A stretch of 64,000 nucleotides of DNA from assembly GCF_015645095.1 (NCBI RefSeq), contig NZ_JADOTW010000016.1:1-64000 (forward strand), written 5' to 3'. This stretch comes from Halomonas sp. 328. GTDB taxonomy: Bacteria > Pseudomonadota > Gammaproteobacteria > Pseudomonadales > Halomonadaceae. Under the pieces are notes generated by a model. That model was not told where the DNA came from. It saw nothing but the letters and a program-made list of their open reading frames with translations, and searched no databases. Below are positions 52,317 to 60,948 of the stretch, in pieces (within the stretch, counting starts at the first letter, position 1; the number at the start of each line of letters is the position of its first letter). Position numbers and translations under genes: made by a program.

Positions 52317-52447
52317 ATGAGAAAAGCTATTGCCGTGACTTCGCCCCGCTGCTGACAGCCAGTGTGCTGATGGGGTGCGACACCACCGAAGGCGCTGGTC
52401 AGGATGTCGAGCGCGGCGGTGAAGGCGCACAGGATGCCACTGACTGA
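52317..52447 (+). pseudogene. Frameshifted second entericidin-like gene
   Basis: From the ATG at 52317 the frame reads MRKAIAVT then runs into a stop 13 codons in. One base off, the same stretch continues FAPLLTASVLMGCDTTEGAGQDVERGGEGAQDATD to a stop at 52445, a good entericidin end with lipobox and the GAGQDVERGG motif. A single missing base near 52340 breaks the gene. It would be about 43 residues if whole. A slip or an alternative upstream start is possible but less likely. Confidence 0.7.
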
Positions 52448-52471
52448 TCGGTCCTGGCGTTAGCTCAGCGC

Positions 52472-52503
52472 CGAACGGGCATGCCCACGGGTATGCCCGT
52501 TCG
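52472..52503. terminator. Hairpin after the entericidin region
   Basis: CGAACGGGCAT (52472-52482) pairs with ATGCCCGTTCG (52493-52503), 11 bp perfect, loop GCCCACGGGT. No T run follows. Confidence 0.5.
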
Positions 52504-52544
52504 CATGTGTATACTTCCAGTATCATCTGCCAAGGAGGCCCATG

Positions 52545-52877
52545 ATGATCATGCCCTTGAAGTTCCTTTCGACAATTGGTGGAGCGTTGCTGTTGGTTGG
52601 GTGTACGGCCATGGCACAGTCGAATGCGTCGCGTGAACCGGCTCCGCCGCCTCCCCGGGTCACCGAAGGGGAAGATGCCTGTGGTGCCAGACATGTTCAG
52701 GATCGGGTGGGCCGCCACTACGACGAGTCGCTGAGCAATGCGATCCACAGCGAAAGCGGGGCCCGCCAGGTGCGGGTGATGCGCCCCGGCCACGCCTACA
52801 CCATGGACTACCTTCACGACCGGTTGAATATCCGCCTGGACGAGCGGGAGCGGATCACCGACCTCTTCTGCGGCTGA
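52545..52877 (+). CDS. I78-family peptidase inhibitor-like lipoprotein
   Basis: 110 residues with a lipobox LLLVGC. The mature part GEDACGARHVQDRVGRHYDES and RVMRPGHAYTMDYLHDRLNIRLDERERITDLFCG is typical of the I78 (potato-inhibitor-like fold) protein family, including the closing Arg-Ile-X-X-hydrophobic-Cys-Gly end. It probably blocks serine proteases in the periplasm. Three nearby ATGs compete (52542, 52545, 52551); AGGAGG at 52533-52538 favours 52545. Confidence 0.82.
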   Translation: MIMPLKFLSTIGGALLLVGCTAMAQSNASREPAPPPPRVTEGEDACGARHVQDRVGRHYDESLSNAIHSESGARQVRVMRPGHAYTMDYLHDRLNIRLDERERITDLFCG

Positions 52878-52880
52878 CAA

Positions 52881-52906
52881 CAGCGGCGCCCCTTGGAGCG
52901 CCGCTG
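52881..52906. terminator. Hairpin terminator after the I78 gene
   Basis: CAGCGGCGC (52881-52889) pairs with GCGCCGCTG (52898-52906), between two converging genes. Confidence 0.6.
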
Positions 52907-52927
52907 CGATTGCGATATTGCTCTCTT

Positions 52928-53452
52928 TTAGTGGGTCTCGGCGCCGTAGTGCTGCTCCGCGTAGTGGTTCTCGTGGGTGCGCCGCGCCTCCTCCTCGGCC
53001 TGCTTGCGCAGCTTCTTGCGCAGCGCCGCCTTCTCGAAGCGCAGCTTCTGCATCGGCGTCTCCAGGTTGAGGGGCGGCACCTCCACCGGGGCACCCGCCT
53101 CGTCCACCGCCACCATGGTCAGGTAGCAGCTGTTGGTATGGCGGATCACCTTGTCGCGGATATTCTCCGCCACCACCTTGATGCCCACCTCCATGGAGGA
53201 ACGGCCCACGTGGTTGACCGAGGCCAGGAAGGTGACCAGCTCGCCCACATGGATGGGCTGCTTGAACAGTACCTGGTCCACCGAGAGCGTCACCACGTAG
53301 CTGCCGGAGTAGCGACTGGCGCAGGCATAGGCCACCTCGTCGAGCTTCTTGAGGATGGCGCCGCCATGCACCTTGCCGCTGAAGTTGGCCATGTCGGGAG
53401 TCATCAGCACGGTCATGGTCAGTTCGTGCTGGCGGGGCATATCATCGGTCAC
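52928..53452 (-). CDS. Acyl-CoA thioesterase (hotdog fold)
   Basis: 174 residues of the YciA/BACH-like group: MTPDMANFSGKVHGGAILKKLDEVAYACASRYSG holds the catalytic Asn/Gly-rich loop and Asp, followed by VDQVLFKQPIHVGELV. A charged tail (FEKAALRKKLRKQAEEEARRTHENHY) extends past the fold. The GTG at 53452 is preferred because GGAG lies 7 bases upstream; the ATG at 53440 has no binding site. Hydrolyses acyl-CoA in the cytoplasm; substrate length unknown. Confidence 0.87.
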   Translation of the reverse strand: MTDDMPRQHELTMTVLMTPDMANFSGKVHGGAILKKLDEVAYACASRYSGSYVVTLSVDQVLFKQPIHVGELVTFLASVNHVGRSSMEVGIKVVAENIRDKVIRHTNSCYLTMVAVDEAGAPVEVPPLNLETPMQKLRFEKAALRKKLRKQAEEEARRTHENHYAEQHYGAETH

Positions 53453-53576
53453 AGGAGGGCTCCGGGAAGAATGGGACTGTCCCTGAGGATACCCGCTTCC
53501 CGTCGTCACTGCATAAGCGGAGGCGTCGACGGACATGCCGACGCCTCGTGGAGAATAGCAGCCCGCCCCATCCTGC

Positions 53577-54887
53577 CTAGAGGTAGGTCAGCAGCAGGCT
53601 GATGATCACTCCGGTGACCAGCAGCTGGACCAGGCAGAAGCCCATGATGTCCTTGGCCTTGAGGCCGGCGATGGCCAGCACCGGCAGCGCCCAGAAGGGT
53701 TGCAGCAGGTTGGTCCAGGCGTCACCCCAGGCCACCGCCATGGCCACCCGAGAGAGATCCGCCCCCAGGGCCTCGGCGGCGGGCAGCATGACCGGCGCCT
53801 GAACCGCCCACTGGCCGCCCCCGGAAGGCACGAAGAGGTTGACCACCCCGGCACTGATAAAGGACCAGAAGGGCAGGGTCTGGGCGCTGGCGAAGGCGAT
53901 GAAGCCCTCGGAGAGGCTCTGGGCCAGTCCCGACTGCACCATGATCGCCATGATACCGGCATAGAAGGGGAACTGGATGACGATGCCGGCGCCGCCCTTG
54001 ACCGCTTCCTGTAGGCTGATCAGCAGGTTGCGCGGGGTGCGGTGGAGCACGATGGCCAGGAACAGGAACAGGAAGTTGACGATATTGAGGTTGAGGCCGC
54101 CGCCGCGCAGCAGGAAGTGGTCGAGTAGGAAGAGCAGGCCGGGGATGCCCACCAGCCAGGCCAGGCTGCGGCTGTTCTCCAGGCGATCCGCCGGGCGGTG
54201 GAAAGTCATTCCCTCCTGGCTGGGCTCCTCTAGCCGGGCCGGATCCACATAGACGCTCTCCTTGTCATCGGGAAGCATTAGCCGGTTGACCAGGGGCACG
54301 GCGATAAAGAGCGCTACCACGATGGCCAGGTTGAACCAGGCGAAGATGGTCTCGGAGGTGCCCACCACGCCGATGCGGTCGACGGTGAAGTGCCCCTCGG
54401 TGGCGATGGTCAGGGGAATGGAGCCTGCCAGGCCGCCGTGCCAGACCACGAAACCGGAGTAGGCGCTGGCGATCAACAGCCGGTAGTCGACGCGGATCTG
54501 ACGGGCCAGCTCCTTGGCGAAGAGCGCCCCCACCACCAGGCCGAAGCCCCAGTTGATCCAGCTGGCGGCCAGCGAGACCAGGGTGACCAGGACGATGGCG
54601 CCACCGGCATTGCCGGCCTTGCCCGCCAGGCGCTGCAACAGCCGCTTCACCGGCGGGGTATTGGCCAGCATGAACCCGGTCACCAGCACCAGCAGCATCT
54701 GCATGGAGAAGGTCAGCAGGTTCCAGAAACCGTCGCCCCACATGCGCATCACCGCCAGCGGGGTCTGGCGCTCCACGGCGATGGCTGCGGCGGCGGCCAC
54801 CAGGGTCAGCAGCAGGACGAAGACATAGGGGTCGGGGAGGTAGCGCTCGACCAGCTTCACCGCCGGCCGCGACAGGAACTTGAGCAT
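53577..54887 (-). CDS. atoE: Short-chain fatty acid transporter AtoE
   Basis: 436 residues, about 10-12 membrane segments. The family marks are LSRPAVKLVERYLPDPYVFVLLLTL, INWGFGLVVGALFAKELAR, SAYSGFVVWHGGLAGSIPLT and NLFVPSGGGQWAVQAPVMLPA (the AtoE/TIGR00366 GGGQWxxQ motif). It brings acetoacetate and short fatty acids in. An inverted repeat just upstream of its ATG is a candidate operator. Confidence 0.92.
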   Translation of the reverse strand: MLKFLSRPAVKLVERYLPDPYVFVLLLTLVAAAAAIAVERQTPLAVMRMWGDGFWNLLTFSMQMLLVLVTGFMLANTPPVKRLLQRLAGKAGNAGGAIVLVTLVSLAASWINWGFGLVVGALFAKELARQIRVDYRLLIASAYSGFVVWHGGLAGSIPLTIATEGHFTVDRIGVVGTSETIFAWFNLAIVVALFIAVPLVNRLMLPDDKESVYVDPARLEEPSQEGMTFHRPADRLENSRSLAWLVGIPGLLFLLDHFLLRGGGLNLNIVNFLFLFLAIVLHRTPRNLLISLQEAVKGGAGIVIQFPFYAGIMAIMVQSGLAQSLSEGFIAFASAQTLPFWSFISAGVVNLFVPSGGGQWAVQAPVMLPAAEALGADLSRVAMAVAWGDAWTNLLQPFWALPVLAIAGLKAKDIMGFCLVQLLVTGVIISLLLTYL

Positions 54888-54901
54888 GGCATATTCGCTT
54901 A

Positions 54902-54922
54902 TTGTGATATGGACTATCGCAA
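54902..54922 (-). promoter_or_regulatory. Inverted repeat upstream of atoE
   Basis: TTGTGATA (54902-54909) and TATCGCAA (54915-54922) are inverted, 7 of 8 matching, with a 5-base centre, 15-35 bases before the atoE ATG. Its place over the expected promoter or leader suggests a repressor site. Confidence 0.45.
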
Positions 54923-54961
54923 CATAGCCGAAAAATCCCGTTGCGCGCTATCGACCTAAGG

Positions 54962-56302
54962 CTACCGTGGGCTGCCCTGGGGACAAGTCGGCGCCTCTCG
55001 CCAGTGGTGGCGCCGGTAATGGAGGTAATAGGCACCGAGGGTCGCCGAGCGCACCAGGGTGAAGAGGGTGAAGGCGAGCCACAGGCCGTGGTTGCCGAGC
55101 CCCTGGGTCAGCCACCAGCAGGGCAGGTAGGCGGCCAGGGCCACGAAGATGCTGTTGCGCATCTCGCGGCTGGCGGTGGCGCCGATGAAGACCCCATCCA
55201 GCAGGTAGCTCCACACCGCCAGCAGCGGCATCAGGATCATCCAGGGCAGGTACTGAGCGGCGGTGGCGCGCACCTCCGGCAGGTCGGTGAGCAGGGCGAT
55301 CAGCGCCGGGCCGCCCAGCCAGAAGGCCAGGCTGGCCAGGGCGGCCGTCAATAGCGAGAAGCGGGTGGCGCTGGCCACGGCGGTGCGGAATTCGTCCCAG
55401 CGCCCGCGCCCCACGGCACGGCCGGTGAGGGCCTCGGCGGCATGGGCGAAGCCGTCCAGGGCGTAGCTGGTCAGCATGATGAACTGCAACAGTACCGCGT
55501 TGGCGGCCAGCACGGTATCGCCCTGGCTGGCGCCCTGGGCGGTAAAGAAGGCCATGGCGAAGAGCAGCCCCAGGGTGCGCACGAAGAGGTGGCCATTGAC
55601 CCGGATCAGTTCGCCATAGGCGGATAGCCGGCGCAGCCTCCGGCGATCGAGCCGCCCGCCCAGGCCTCGCAGCTGGCGGCCGACCAGCCACAGGCCGAAG
55701 ACCAGGGCGCTGTAGTCGGCGATGGCCGAGGCCAGGGCCACGCCATTGCTGGTCATGCCCAGGCCGATCACGAACCACAGGTCGAGGAGGATATTGATGG
55801 CATTGGTCAGCACCAGGATCATCAGCGTGACCCGGGAGTTCTGCTGGCCCAGGAACCAGCCGAGGATGGCGTAGTTGGCCAGCACCGCCGGCGCCGAGAC
55901 GATGCGGATCCGCGCGTACTCCCGGGCCAGCTCGGTGGCCGCCTCGCTGCCATCCAGCAGCCACAGGCCCAGCTCGATCAGCGGGCGCGAGAAGAGGATC
56001 AGTGCCACGCCGATGGCCACCGCCAGCACCAGGGACTGGCCCAGCAGGGTGCGCACCTCGCCATCGTCGCCGCGCCCTAGGGCCTGGGCGGTGAGGCCGG
56101 TGGTGCCCATGCGCAGGAAGCCGAAGCCCCAGTAGAGAAAACCGAACAGGGTGGCCCCCAGGGTCACCCCGGCCAGGTAACGGGAGTCGGGCAGGTGCCC
56201 CACCACGGCGGTATCCACCAGGCCTAGCAGGGGCACGGTGATATTCGACAGGATAATGGGCCAGGCCAGCAGCCAGATGCGGCGATTATCGGCGAGGGGC
56301 AC
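54962..56302 (-). CDS. MATE-family efflux transporter (DinF type)
   Basis: 446 residues, 12 membrane helices. RIWLLAWPIILSNITVPLLGLVDTAVVGHL is the MATE N-terminal motif, and RMGTTGLTAQALGRGD and QGDTVLAANAVLLQFIMLTSYALDGFAHAAEALTGRAVG are DinF-type. A Na+- or H+-driven drug or metabolite exporter. I use the GTG at 56302, which has CAGGA 8 bases upstream; an ATG 20 codons earlier has poor support. Confidence 0.88.
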   Translation of the reverse strand: MPLADNRRIWLLAWPIILSNITVPLLGLVDTAVVGHLPDSRYLAGVTLGATLFGFLYWGFGFLRMGTTGLTAQALGRGDDGEVRTLLGQSLVLAVAIGVALILFSRPLIELGLWLLDGSEAATELAREYARIRIVSAPAVLANYAILGWFLGQQNSRVTLMILVLTNAINILLDLWFVIGLGMTSNGVALASAIADYSALVFGLWLVGRQLRGLGGRLDRRRLRRLSAYGELIRVNGHLFVRTLGLLFAMAFFTAQGASQGDTVLAANAVLLQFIMLTSYALDGFAHAAEALTGRAVGRGRWDEFRTAVASATRFSLLTAALASLAFWLGGPALIALLTDLPEVRATAAQYLPWMILMPLLAVWSYLLDGVFIGATASREMRNSIFVALAAYLPCWWLTQGLGNHGLWLAFTLFTLVRSATLGAYYLHYRRHHWREAPTCPQGSPR

Positions 56303-56402
56303 TAGACTTTCCTGAAGTGGTGAGGGGGCGGGCAGGATAGCTCTGGCGCAGGGGCAACACAAATCATCCCGCCGCGACGGTCATGATGAGGGGGACGGAC
56401 GC

Positions 56403-56735
56403 ATGGGTGGATGCAAGCGAACGCTAATGATAGTCGGGGTGGCCCTGGCGCTGGTACTCGCTAGCGGTACCGTGGGAGCTCAGGATCGTCAGATGGGGCA
56501 GCGCCTGGAGGCGCGGCCCAGCGGCGGTGCCATGGTGGTGGATGCTCTGGTGGCCCGGCCGCTGCTGGCGGTGGCGACCCTGGGCGGCACGGCGGTGTTC
56601 CTGGTCTCGTTGCCTTTCAGTGCCCTGGGGGGCAACGTGGATGCGGCGGCGGAGACCCTGATCCGCACGCCGGCGGAGGCGACCTTCCGGCGCTGCCTGG
56701 GCTGCACCGTCAGCAAGCGGGCCGACGAGCTATAG
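56403..56735 (+). CDS. Small exported protein of unknown function
   Basis: 110 residues: signal peptide (LMIVGVALALVLASGTVGAQ, cleavage near 27) and a mature part with one hydrophobic segment (PLLAVATLGGTAVFLVSLPFSALGG, about 52-77) followed by AAAETLIRTPAEATFRRCLGC. Similar proteins in Pseudomonas share VRPL...VSLPFxxLGGN and are mislabelled multidrug transporters. Function not known. Divergent from the MATE gene. Confidence 0.7.
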   Translation: MGGCKRTLMIVGVALALVLASGTVGAQDRQMGQRLEARPSGGAMVVDALVARPLLAVATLGGTAVFLVSLPFSALGGNVDAAAETLIRTPAEATFRRCLGCTVSKRADEL

Positions 56736-56753
56736 CCTTCATCGCAAAAGATA

Positions 56754-56789
56754 ACGCCGGAGTCCTCTCTCGACAGAGGGCTCCGGCGT
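56754..56789. terminator. Bidirectional hairpin terminator
   Basis: A 15-bp stem, 56754-56768 with 56775-56789 (one G-U), loop CTCGAC, followed by CGTTGT. It serves the small exported gene and the ferredoxin gene, which converge. Confidence 0.75.
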
Positions 56790-56806
56790 CGTTGTGATAA
56801 GGGGAC

Positions 56807-57064
<258 letters not shown>

Positions 57065-57089
57065 TCAGAGAATTGCCTGAGTAAAGGAC

Positions 57090-57605
<516 letters not shown>

Positions 57606-57623
57606 TCAGGGTAGCGGAGGCGC

Positions 57624-57651
57624 CCCGCGGCGACAATGGTATCGCCGCGGG
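57624..57651 (-). terminator. Hairpin after fabY
   Basis: CCCGCGGCGA (57624-57633) pairs with TCGCCGCGGG (57642-57651), 10 bp perfect. No T run; may weaken read-through into coaD. Confidence 0.45.
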
Positions 57652-57660
57652 CGTGGGCCC

Positions 57661-59565
57661 TCAGTCGTCGAGGCGGCCGAAGGGATTGTCCACCGCCAGG
57701 GAGACCGGCTGGGCGTAGCCGGGGATACGCAGCTCGCGATCATCGATCTCGAGCTCCGGCCCTTCCAGCACCCCTTCGCCGAAGCGATACTGCACCTGGA
57801 ACCGGCCCTGGTCGGCCTGTGCCCAGTAGGCCTCGGCGGTGGCCTGGGTGGCGTCGCGCTTGCCGCGCCAGGCGGCCATGGCGGCGGCACCGTGGCGCTG
57901 CTCCAGCAGCCGCTCGGTGGCCCGTGGCGAGAGCACCAGGCCGGTGGCGTTGTTGCCACCGAAGCCCTTGGCGTTGATCAGGCTGGCATCGGCGGCGAAG
58001 GCCAGGGGCGTGCGGGAGAAGGCCAATCGTTCGGCGTGAACGTCGTCGGCCACCGCATCCAGGGTGGGAATGCCCGGCAGCAGGCCATGGGCGAAGCTGC
58101 CCAGGGCGCTGGCGAGCTGGTCGCCGGCGGCGCTGCCCTGGGAGTGACCCACGAAGGCCTTGACCGCCACCACCGGCCAGGCCTCGATGCCGTAGGCGTC
58201 GGCGATGCGGTCGAAGACATGGGATTCGGTGACCCGGTTCTTCGGCGTGCTGGTGCCATGGGCGTGCAGGAAGGTGCGCCGGCGCAGGCCCTCCTCGCCG
58301 AGGATTTCCCGGGCCAGGGCGGCGGCCTTGCCCAGGGTGATGTAGTTGCCGATGCCGGGCGCCGAGATGGAGCGCTTCCAACCGTCGGCATTGGCGAAGA
58401 CGCCGGGCACGGAGCCGAGGATACGGGCGCCCACCTCCAGGGCCAGGGCGTCATCCATCAGCAGCACGAACTGGCTGGCCTCGGCGATGGTGAAGCCGCA
58501 GTTGCGGGCGAAGGGCCGGCAGGCGCGCTGGTAATCCTCGTCGGTGAGCAGCTCCAGGGCATCCAGGGCCTTGAGGCTGTCGTCGTCGGCCAGGGCGCCC
58601 ATGGCGCGGAAGCCCTCGATGATCTCCGGGGTAATGGGGGCATCCGAGGTGCCCACCATCACCACCCGACGGCGGCCGCTGCGGATGTCCTCCACCCCCA
58701 GGCGCAGGTTGTAGAGGAAGCTGGCGCAGGCGCCCTGGATGGCCCCGGTGGGCCCCACGCTGCCCAGCACATAGGCATTGAGGAAGTCGGCGGGCATCTG
58801 CCCGTAGCCCAGGGGCATCTGCTTGGAGGTGGCGCGATTGCCGGAGACGAAGCTCTTCAGCAGGCCGCCCCAGCCGGCGTCGTCGAGTTGGCCGATGGAG
58901 TTGCCGGCATAGACGGCGATGGCATCCGGGTCGAGGCGGTCGCGCAACGCTTCCCAGGCCAGGCCGCTGTCGCCCAGGCAGTCGGAGGCGCCGAATACCG
59001 CCATGGAGAGGCCCCGGGGGTGGTGCACGCTACGGTAGAGGCTCTCCGGTTCGAAACCGCTGGGCAGTTGGCCGGCGGCTCGCACCTGGGCGGCGCGGCG
59101 CTCCGGCAGCAGCACATCGAGGTGGCCGGCGGGGACGGTGACCTCCACCTGGCGACGGTCGATCTCGCGGACCTGCCAGGTCTCCGGCAGCACCTCGGGA
59201 AGCTGGCGGCGGCGCAGCCGAAACACCAGGGGCGCCTCGATATCGAGCCGCGCCTGGCGATTGGCGGGAATGCCGTCGGCGCCGAAGCGCGGGTCTTCGA
59301 TGCGCCGGATCAGGGTGTGGTCGAGAATGCGCTGGCGGTAGCGCTCGACGACCTCGGCGGCGGCGAGGGGCTGGCCGCCCGCGTCGCGCCACTGGCCATC
59401 GGAGGCCTCGGCCAGGCGCATCAGGGCGGCCAGACCGAGCAGCGTCTCTGCCTGGGCGGAGTCGGGCAGGGCCTCGAGGATGGAGCGGCGATAGGCCTGA
59501 TGCCCCGAGGTTCTGCCGGCGGCATTGATGCCCCCCATGCCGACGATCACCGGTAAGTGTGACAA
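57661..59565 (-). CDS. fabY: Beta-ketoacyl-ACP synthase FabY
   Basis: 634 residues, longer than FabB/FabF, matching Pseudomonas FabY, which starts fatty acid synthesis by joining acetyl-CoA and malonyl-ACP. The Cys-His-His triad lies in IQGACASFLYN, LHAHGTSTPKN and AFVGHSQGSAAGDQL. An N-terminal extension of about 180 residues precedes the thiolase fold. The frame ends on both sides at clear stops, and the divergent trmB-like gene with a predicted RNA lies upstream. Confidence 0.92.
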   Translation of the reverse strand: MSHLPVIVGMGGINAAGRTSGHQAYRRSILEALPDSAQAETLLGLAALMRLAEASDGQWRDAGGQPLAAAEVVERYRQRILDHTLIRRIEDPRFGADGIPANRQARLDIEAPLVFRLRRRQLPEVLPETWQVREIDRRQVEVTVPAGHLDVLLPERRAAQVRAAGQLPSGFEPESLYRSVHHPRGLSMAVFGASDCLGDSGLAWEALRDRLDPDAIAVYAGNSIGQLDDAGWGGLLKSFVSGNRATSKQMPLGYGQMPADFLNAYVLGSVGPTGAIQGACASFLYNLRLGVEDIRSGRRRVVMVGTSDAPITPEIIEGFRAMGALADDDSLKALDALELLTDEDYQRACRPFARNCGFTIAEASQFVLLMDDALALEVGARILGSVPGVFANADGWKRSISAPGIGNYITLGKAAALAREILGEEGLRRRTFLHAHGTSTPKNRVTESHVFDRIADAYGIEAWPVVAVKAFVGHSQGSAAGDQLASALGSFAHGLLPGIPTLDAVADDVHAERLAFSRTPLAFAADASLINAKGFGGNNATGLVLSPRATERLLEQRHGAAAMAAWRGKRDATQATAEAYWAQADQGRFQVQYRFGEGVLEGPELEIDDRELRIPGYAQPVSLAVDNPFGRLDD

Positions 59566-59694
59566 GCCGGATTCCTCGTTGTGCTGTTTGATCGTGGAGT
59601 CATAGTCGAGTAGGAGCCGGATGATAGCACCCCGGCTTCGCCCCCGTCATGCGGGGCTCGTGGGCGGGCACCGGAAAAAGGTTAAAACACATGT

Positions 59695-59723
59695 TTGAAA
59701 ACCGGCGTCCGCCGAGCTATCAT
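59695..59723 (+). promoter_or_regulatory. Sigma-70 promoter of a predicted small RNA
   Basis: TTGAAA (59695-59700) and TATCAT (59718-59723) are separated by exactly 17 bases. Start expected near 59730. It points away from fabY and lies well upstream of the trmB-like gene. Confidence 0.65.
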
Positions 59724-59729
59724 GAAACG

Positions 59730-59790
59730 GCTGTTTGAGTCATACGAGTTGGTGTTGGCGCGTCCCCTGCTGTGGATGCGCCGTTTTTTT
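59730..59790 (+). ncRNA. Predicted 60-nt small RNA or attenuated leader
   Basis: A strong promoter (59695-59723) is followed within 70 bases by a strong intrinsic terminator, with no open reading frame in between. The product would be about 60 nt ending in a GC hairpin and a U run suited to Hfq. Alternatively it is the leader of the trmB-like gene, ended early. The sequence resembles no RNA that I recognise. The rest of the 276-bp gap holds nothing else clear. Confidence 0.45.
59757..59790 (+). terminator. Intrinsic terminator between fabY and the trmB-like gene
   Basis: GGCGCGTCC (59757-59765) pairs with GGATGCGCC (59774-59782, one G-U), loop of eight, then G and seven T residues. There is no plus-strand gene upstream to end, so it must serve a transcript starting in the gap. 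Confidence 0.85.
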
Positions 59791-59841
59791 ATCGGCCCGC
59801 ATTGCTAGAATAGGCGCTCACTCTTGCTCTGGCCTGTTGCC

Positions 59842-60531
59842 ATGGACGCCAATTCCCGCGTGATCGTTTCCAACCAGACGGGTCCCCACGACGACCTGGC
59901 GCGCCGGGTGGCGCGGGCCTTGACGCACCCCTTGCGCAAGCCGGTGGCCGAGCATACCCGGGCCGCCTTCGCCGAGGCCCAGGCCTGGCTCCGCGAGCAG
60001 CGCAAGCCGCTGATCCTCGATTCGGGCTGTGGGGTGGGGCTCTCCACCCGCGAACTGGCGCGGCGCTTCCCCGACCATGCGCTGATCGGCGTCGACCGCA
60101 GCGAGAGCCGGTTGACCCGGGAGCATGGCGAGTTGCCCGCCAATGCCCGGCTGGTGCGCGCCGACCTGGTGGATTTCTGGCGCCTGGCCCTGGAGGCGGG
60201 CTGGCGGCCCGAGCGCCACTACCTGCTCTACCCCAACCCCTATCCCAAGGCGGCGCACCTCAAGTTGCGCTGGCAGGGGCATCCGGTGCTGCCGGCCCTG
60301 CTGGGGCTGGGCGGGCGCCTGGAGCTGCGCTCCAACTGGCGGCTCTATGTGGAGGAGTTCGCCCTGGCCCTGAGCCAGGCCACCGGCATCATGGCCGAGG
60401 CGGAGGCTTATCGGCCCGACGGCGAGGCCTACCTGACCCCCTTCGAGCGCAAGTACCACCTCAGCGGCCAGGCCCTGTGGCGGCTGGTGGCCGAGCTGCC
60501 GTACCACCCCGAGCTGATGCCTCGCCCCTGA
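59842..60531 (+). CDS. TrmB-like tRNA (guanine-N7)-methyltransferase
   Basis: 229 residues of class I SAM methyltransferase: LILDSGCGVGLSTRELA (SAM motif), IGVDRSESRL, and LLYPNPYPKAAHLKLRW where classical TrmB has PDPWPKKRHHKRR, then LRSNWRLYVEEFALAL. It is a relative of TrmB; either a divergent m7G46 enzyme or a paralog. A -10-like TAGAAT lies at 59806-59811. The ATG at 59842 is chosen over a TTG at 59824. Confidence 0.75.
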   Translation: MDANSRVIVSNQTGPHDDLARRVARALTHPLRKPVAEHTRAAFAEAQAWLREQRKPLILDSGCGVGLSTRELARRFPDHALIGVDRSESRLTREHGELPANARLVRADLVDFWRLALEAGWRPERHYLLYPNPYPKAAHLKLRWQGHPVLPALLGLGGRLELRSNWRLYVEEFALALSQATGIMAEAEAYRPDGEAYLTPFERKYHLSGQALWRLVAELPYHPELMPRP

Positions 60532-60595
60532 CGCCGCCGTCCGGGCCGGCTAGAATGAACCGCCGACCCGGGCACCGCCGTGACAAGGAGTCCCC

Positions 60596-60916
60596 ATGGC
60601 CTACCTCTATCTGGCCCTGGCAATCATCGCCGAAGTGGCCGCCACCAGCGCCCTCAAGGCCTCCCAGCAATTTACCCGCCTGGGCCCCAGCCTGATCGTG
60701 GTGGGCGGCTATGCCGCGGCCTTCTACCTGTTGACCCTGGTGCTGCGCACCATCCCGGTGGGCATCGCCTACGCCTTCTGGGCCGGCCTGGGGATCGTCC
60801 TGGTCACCCTGGTGGCCATGCTGATCTACGGCCAGAAACCCGATTTCCCCGCCATCCTGGGCATCCTGCTGATCGTCACCGGGGTGGTGGTGATCCAGGC
60901 CTTCTCCAAGATGTAG
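60596..60916 (+). CDS. Small multidrug resistance protein (EmrE type)
   Basis: 106 residues, four membrane helices. The catalytic E13 lies in LALAIIAEVAATSALKAS, and TIPVGIAYAFWAGLGIVLVTL is the SMR signature. It exchanges protons for cationic compounds such as quaternary ammonium; some members export osmolytes such as betaine or choline, which would fit a halophile. AAGGAG lies 7 bases before the ATG. Confidence 0.92.
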   Translation: MAYLYLALAIIAEVAATSALKASQQFTRLGPSLIVVGGYAAAFYLLTLVLRTIPVGIAYAFWAGLGIVLVTLVAMLIYGQKPDFPAILGILLIVTGVVVIQAFSKM

Positions 60917-60948
60917 CCTTCACGCCCGATCTTCGCGGAATTTTGCTT

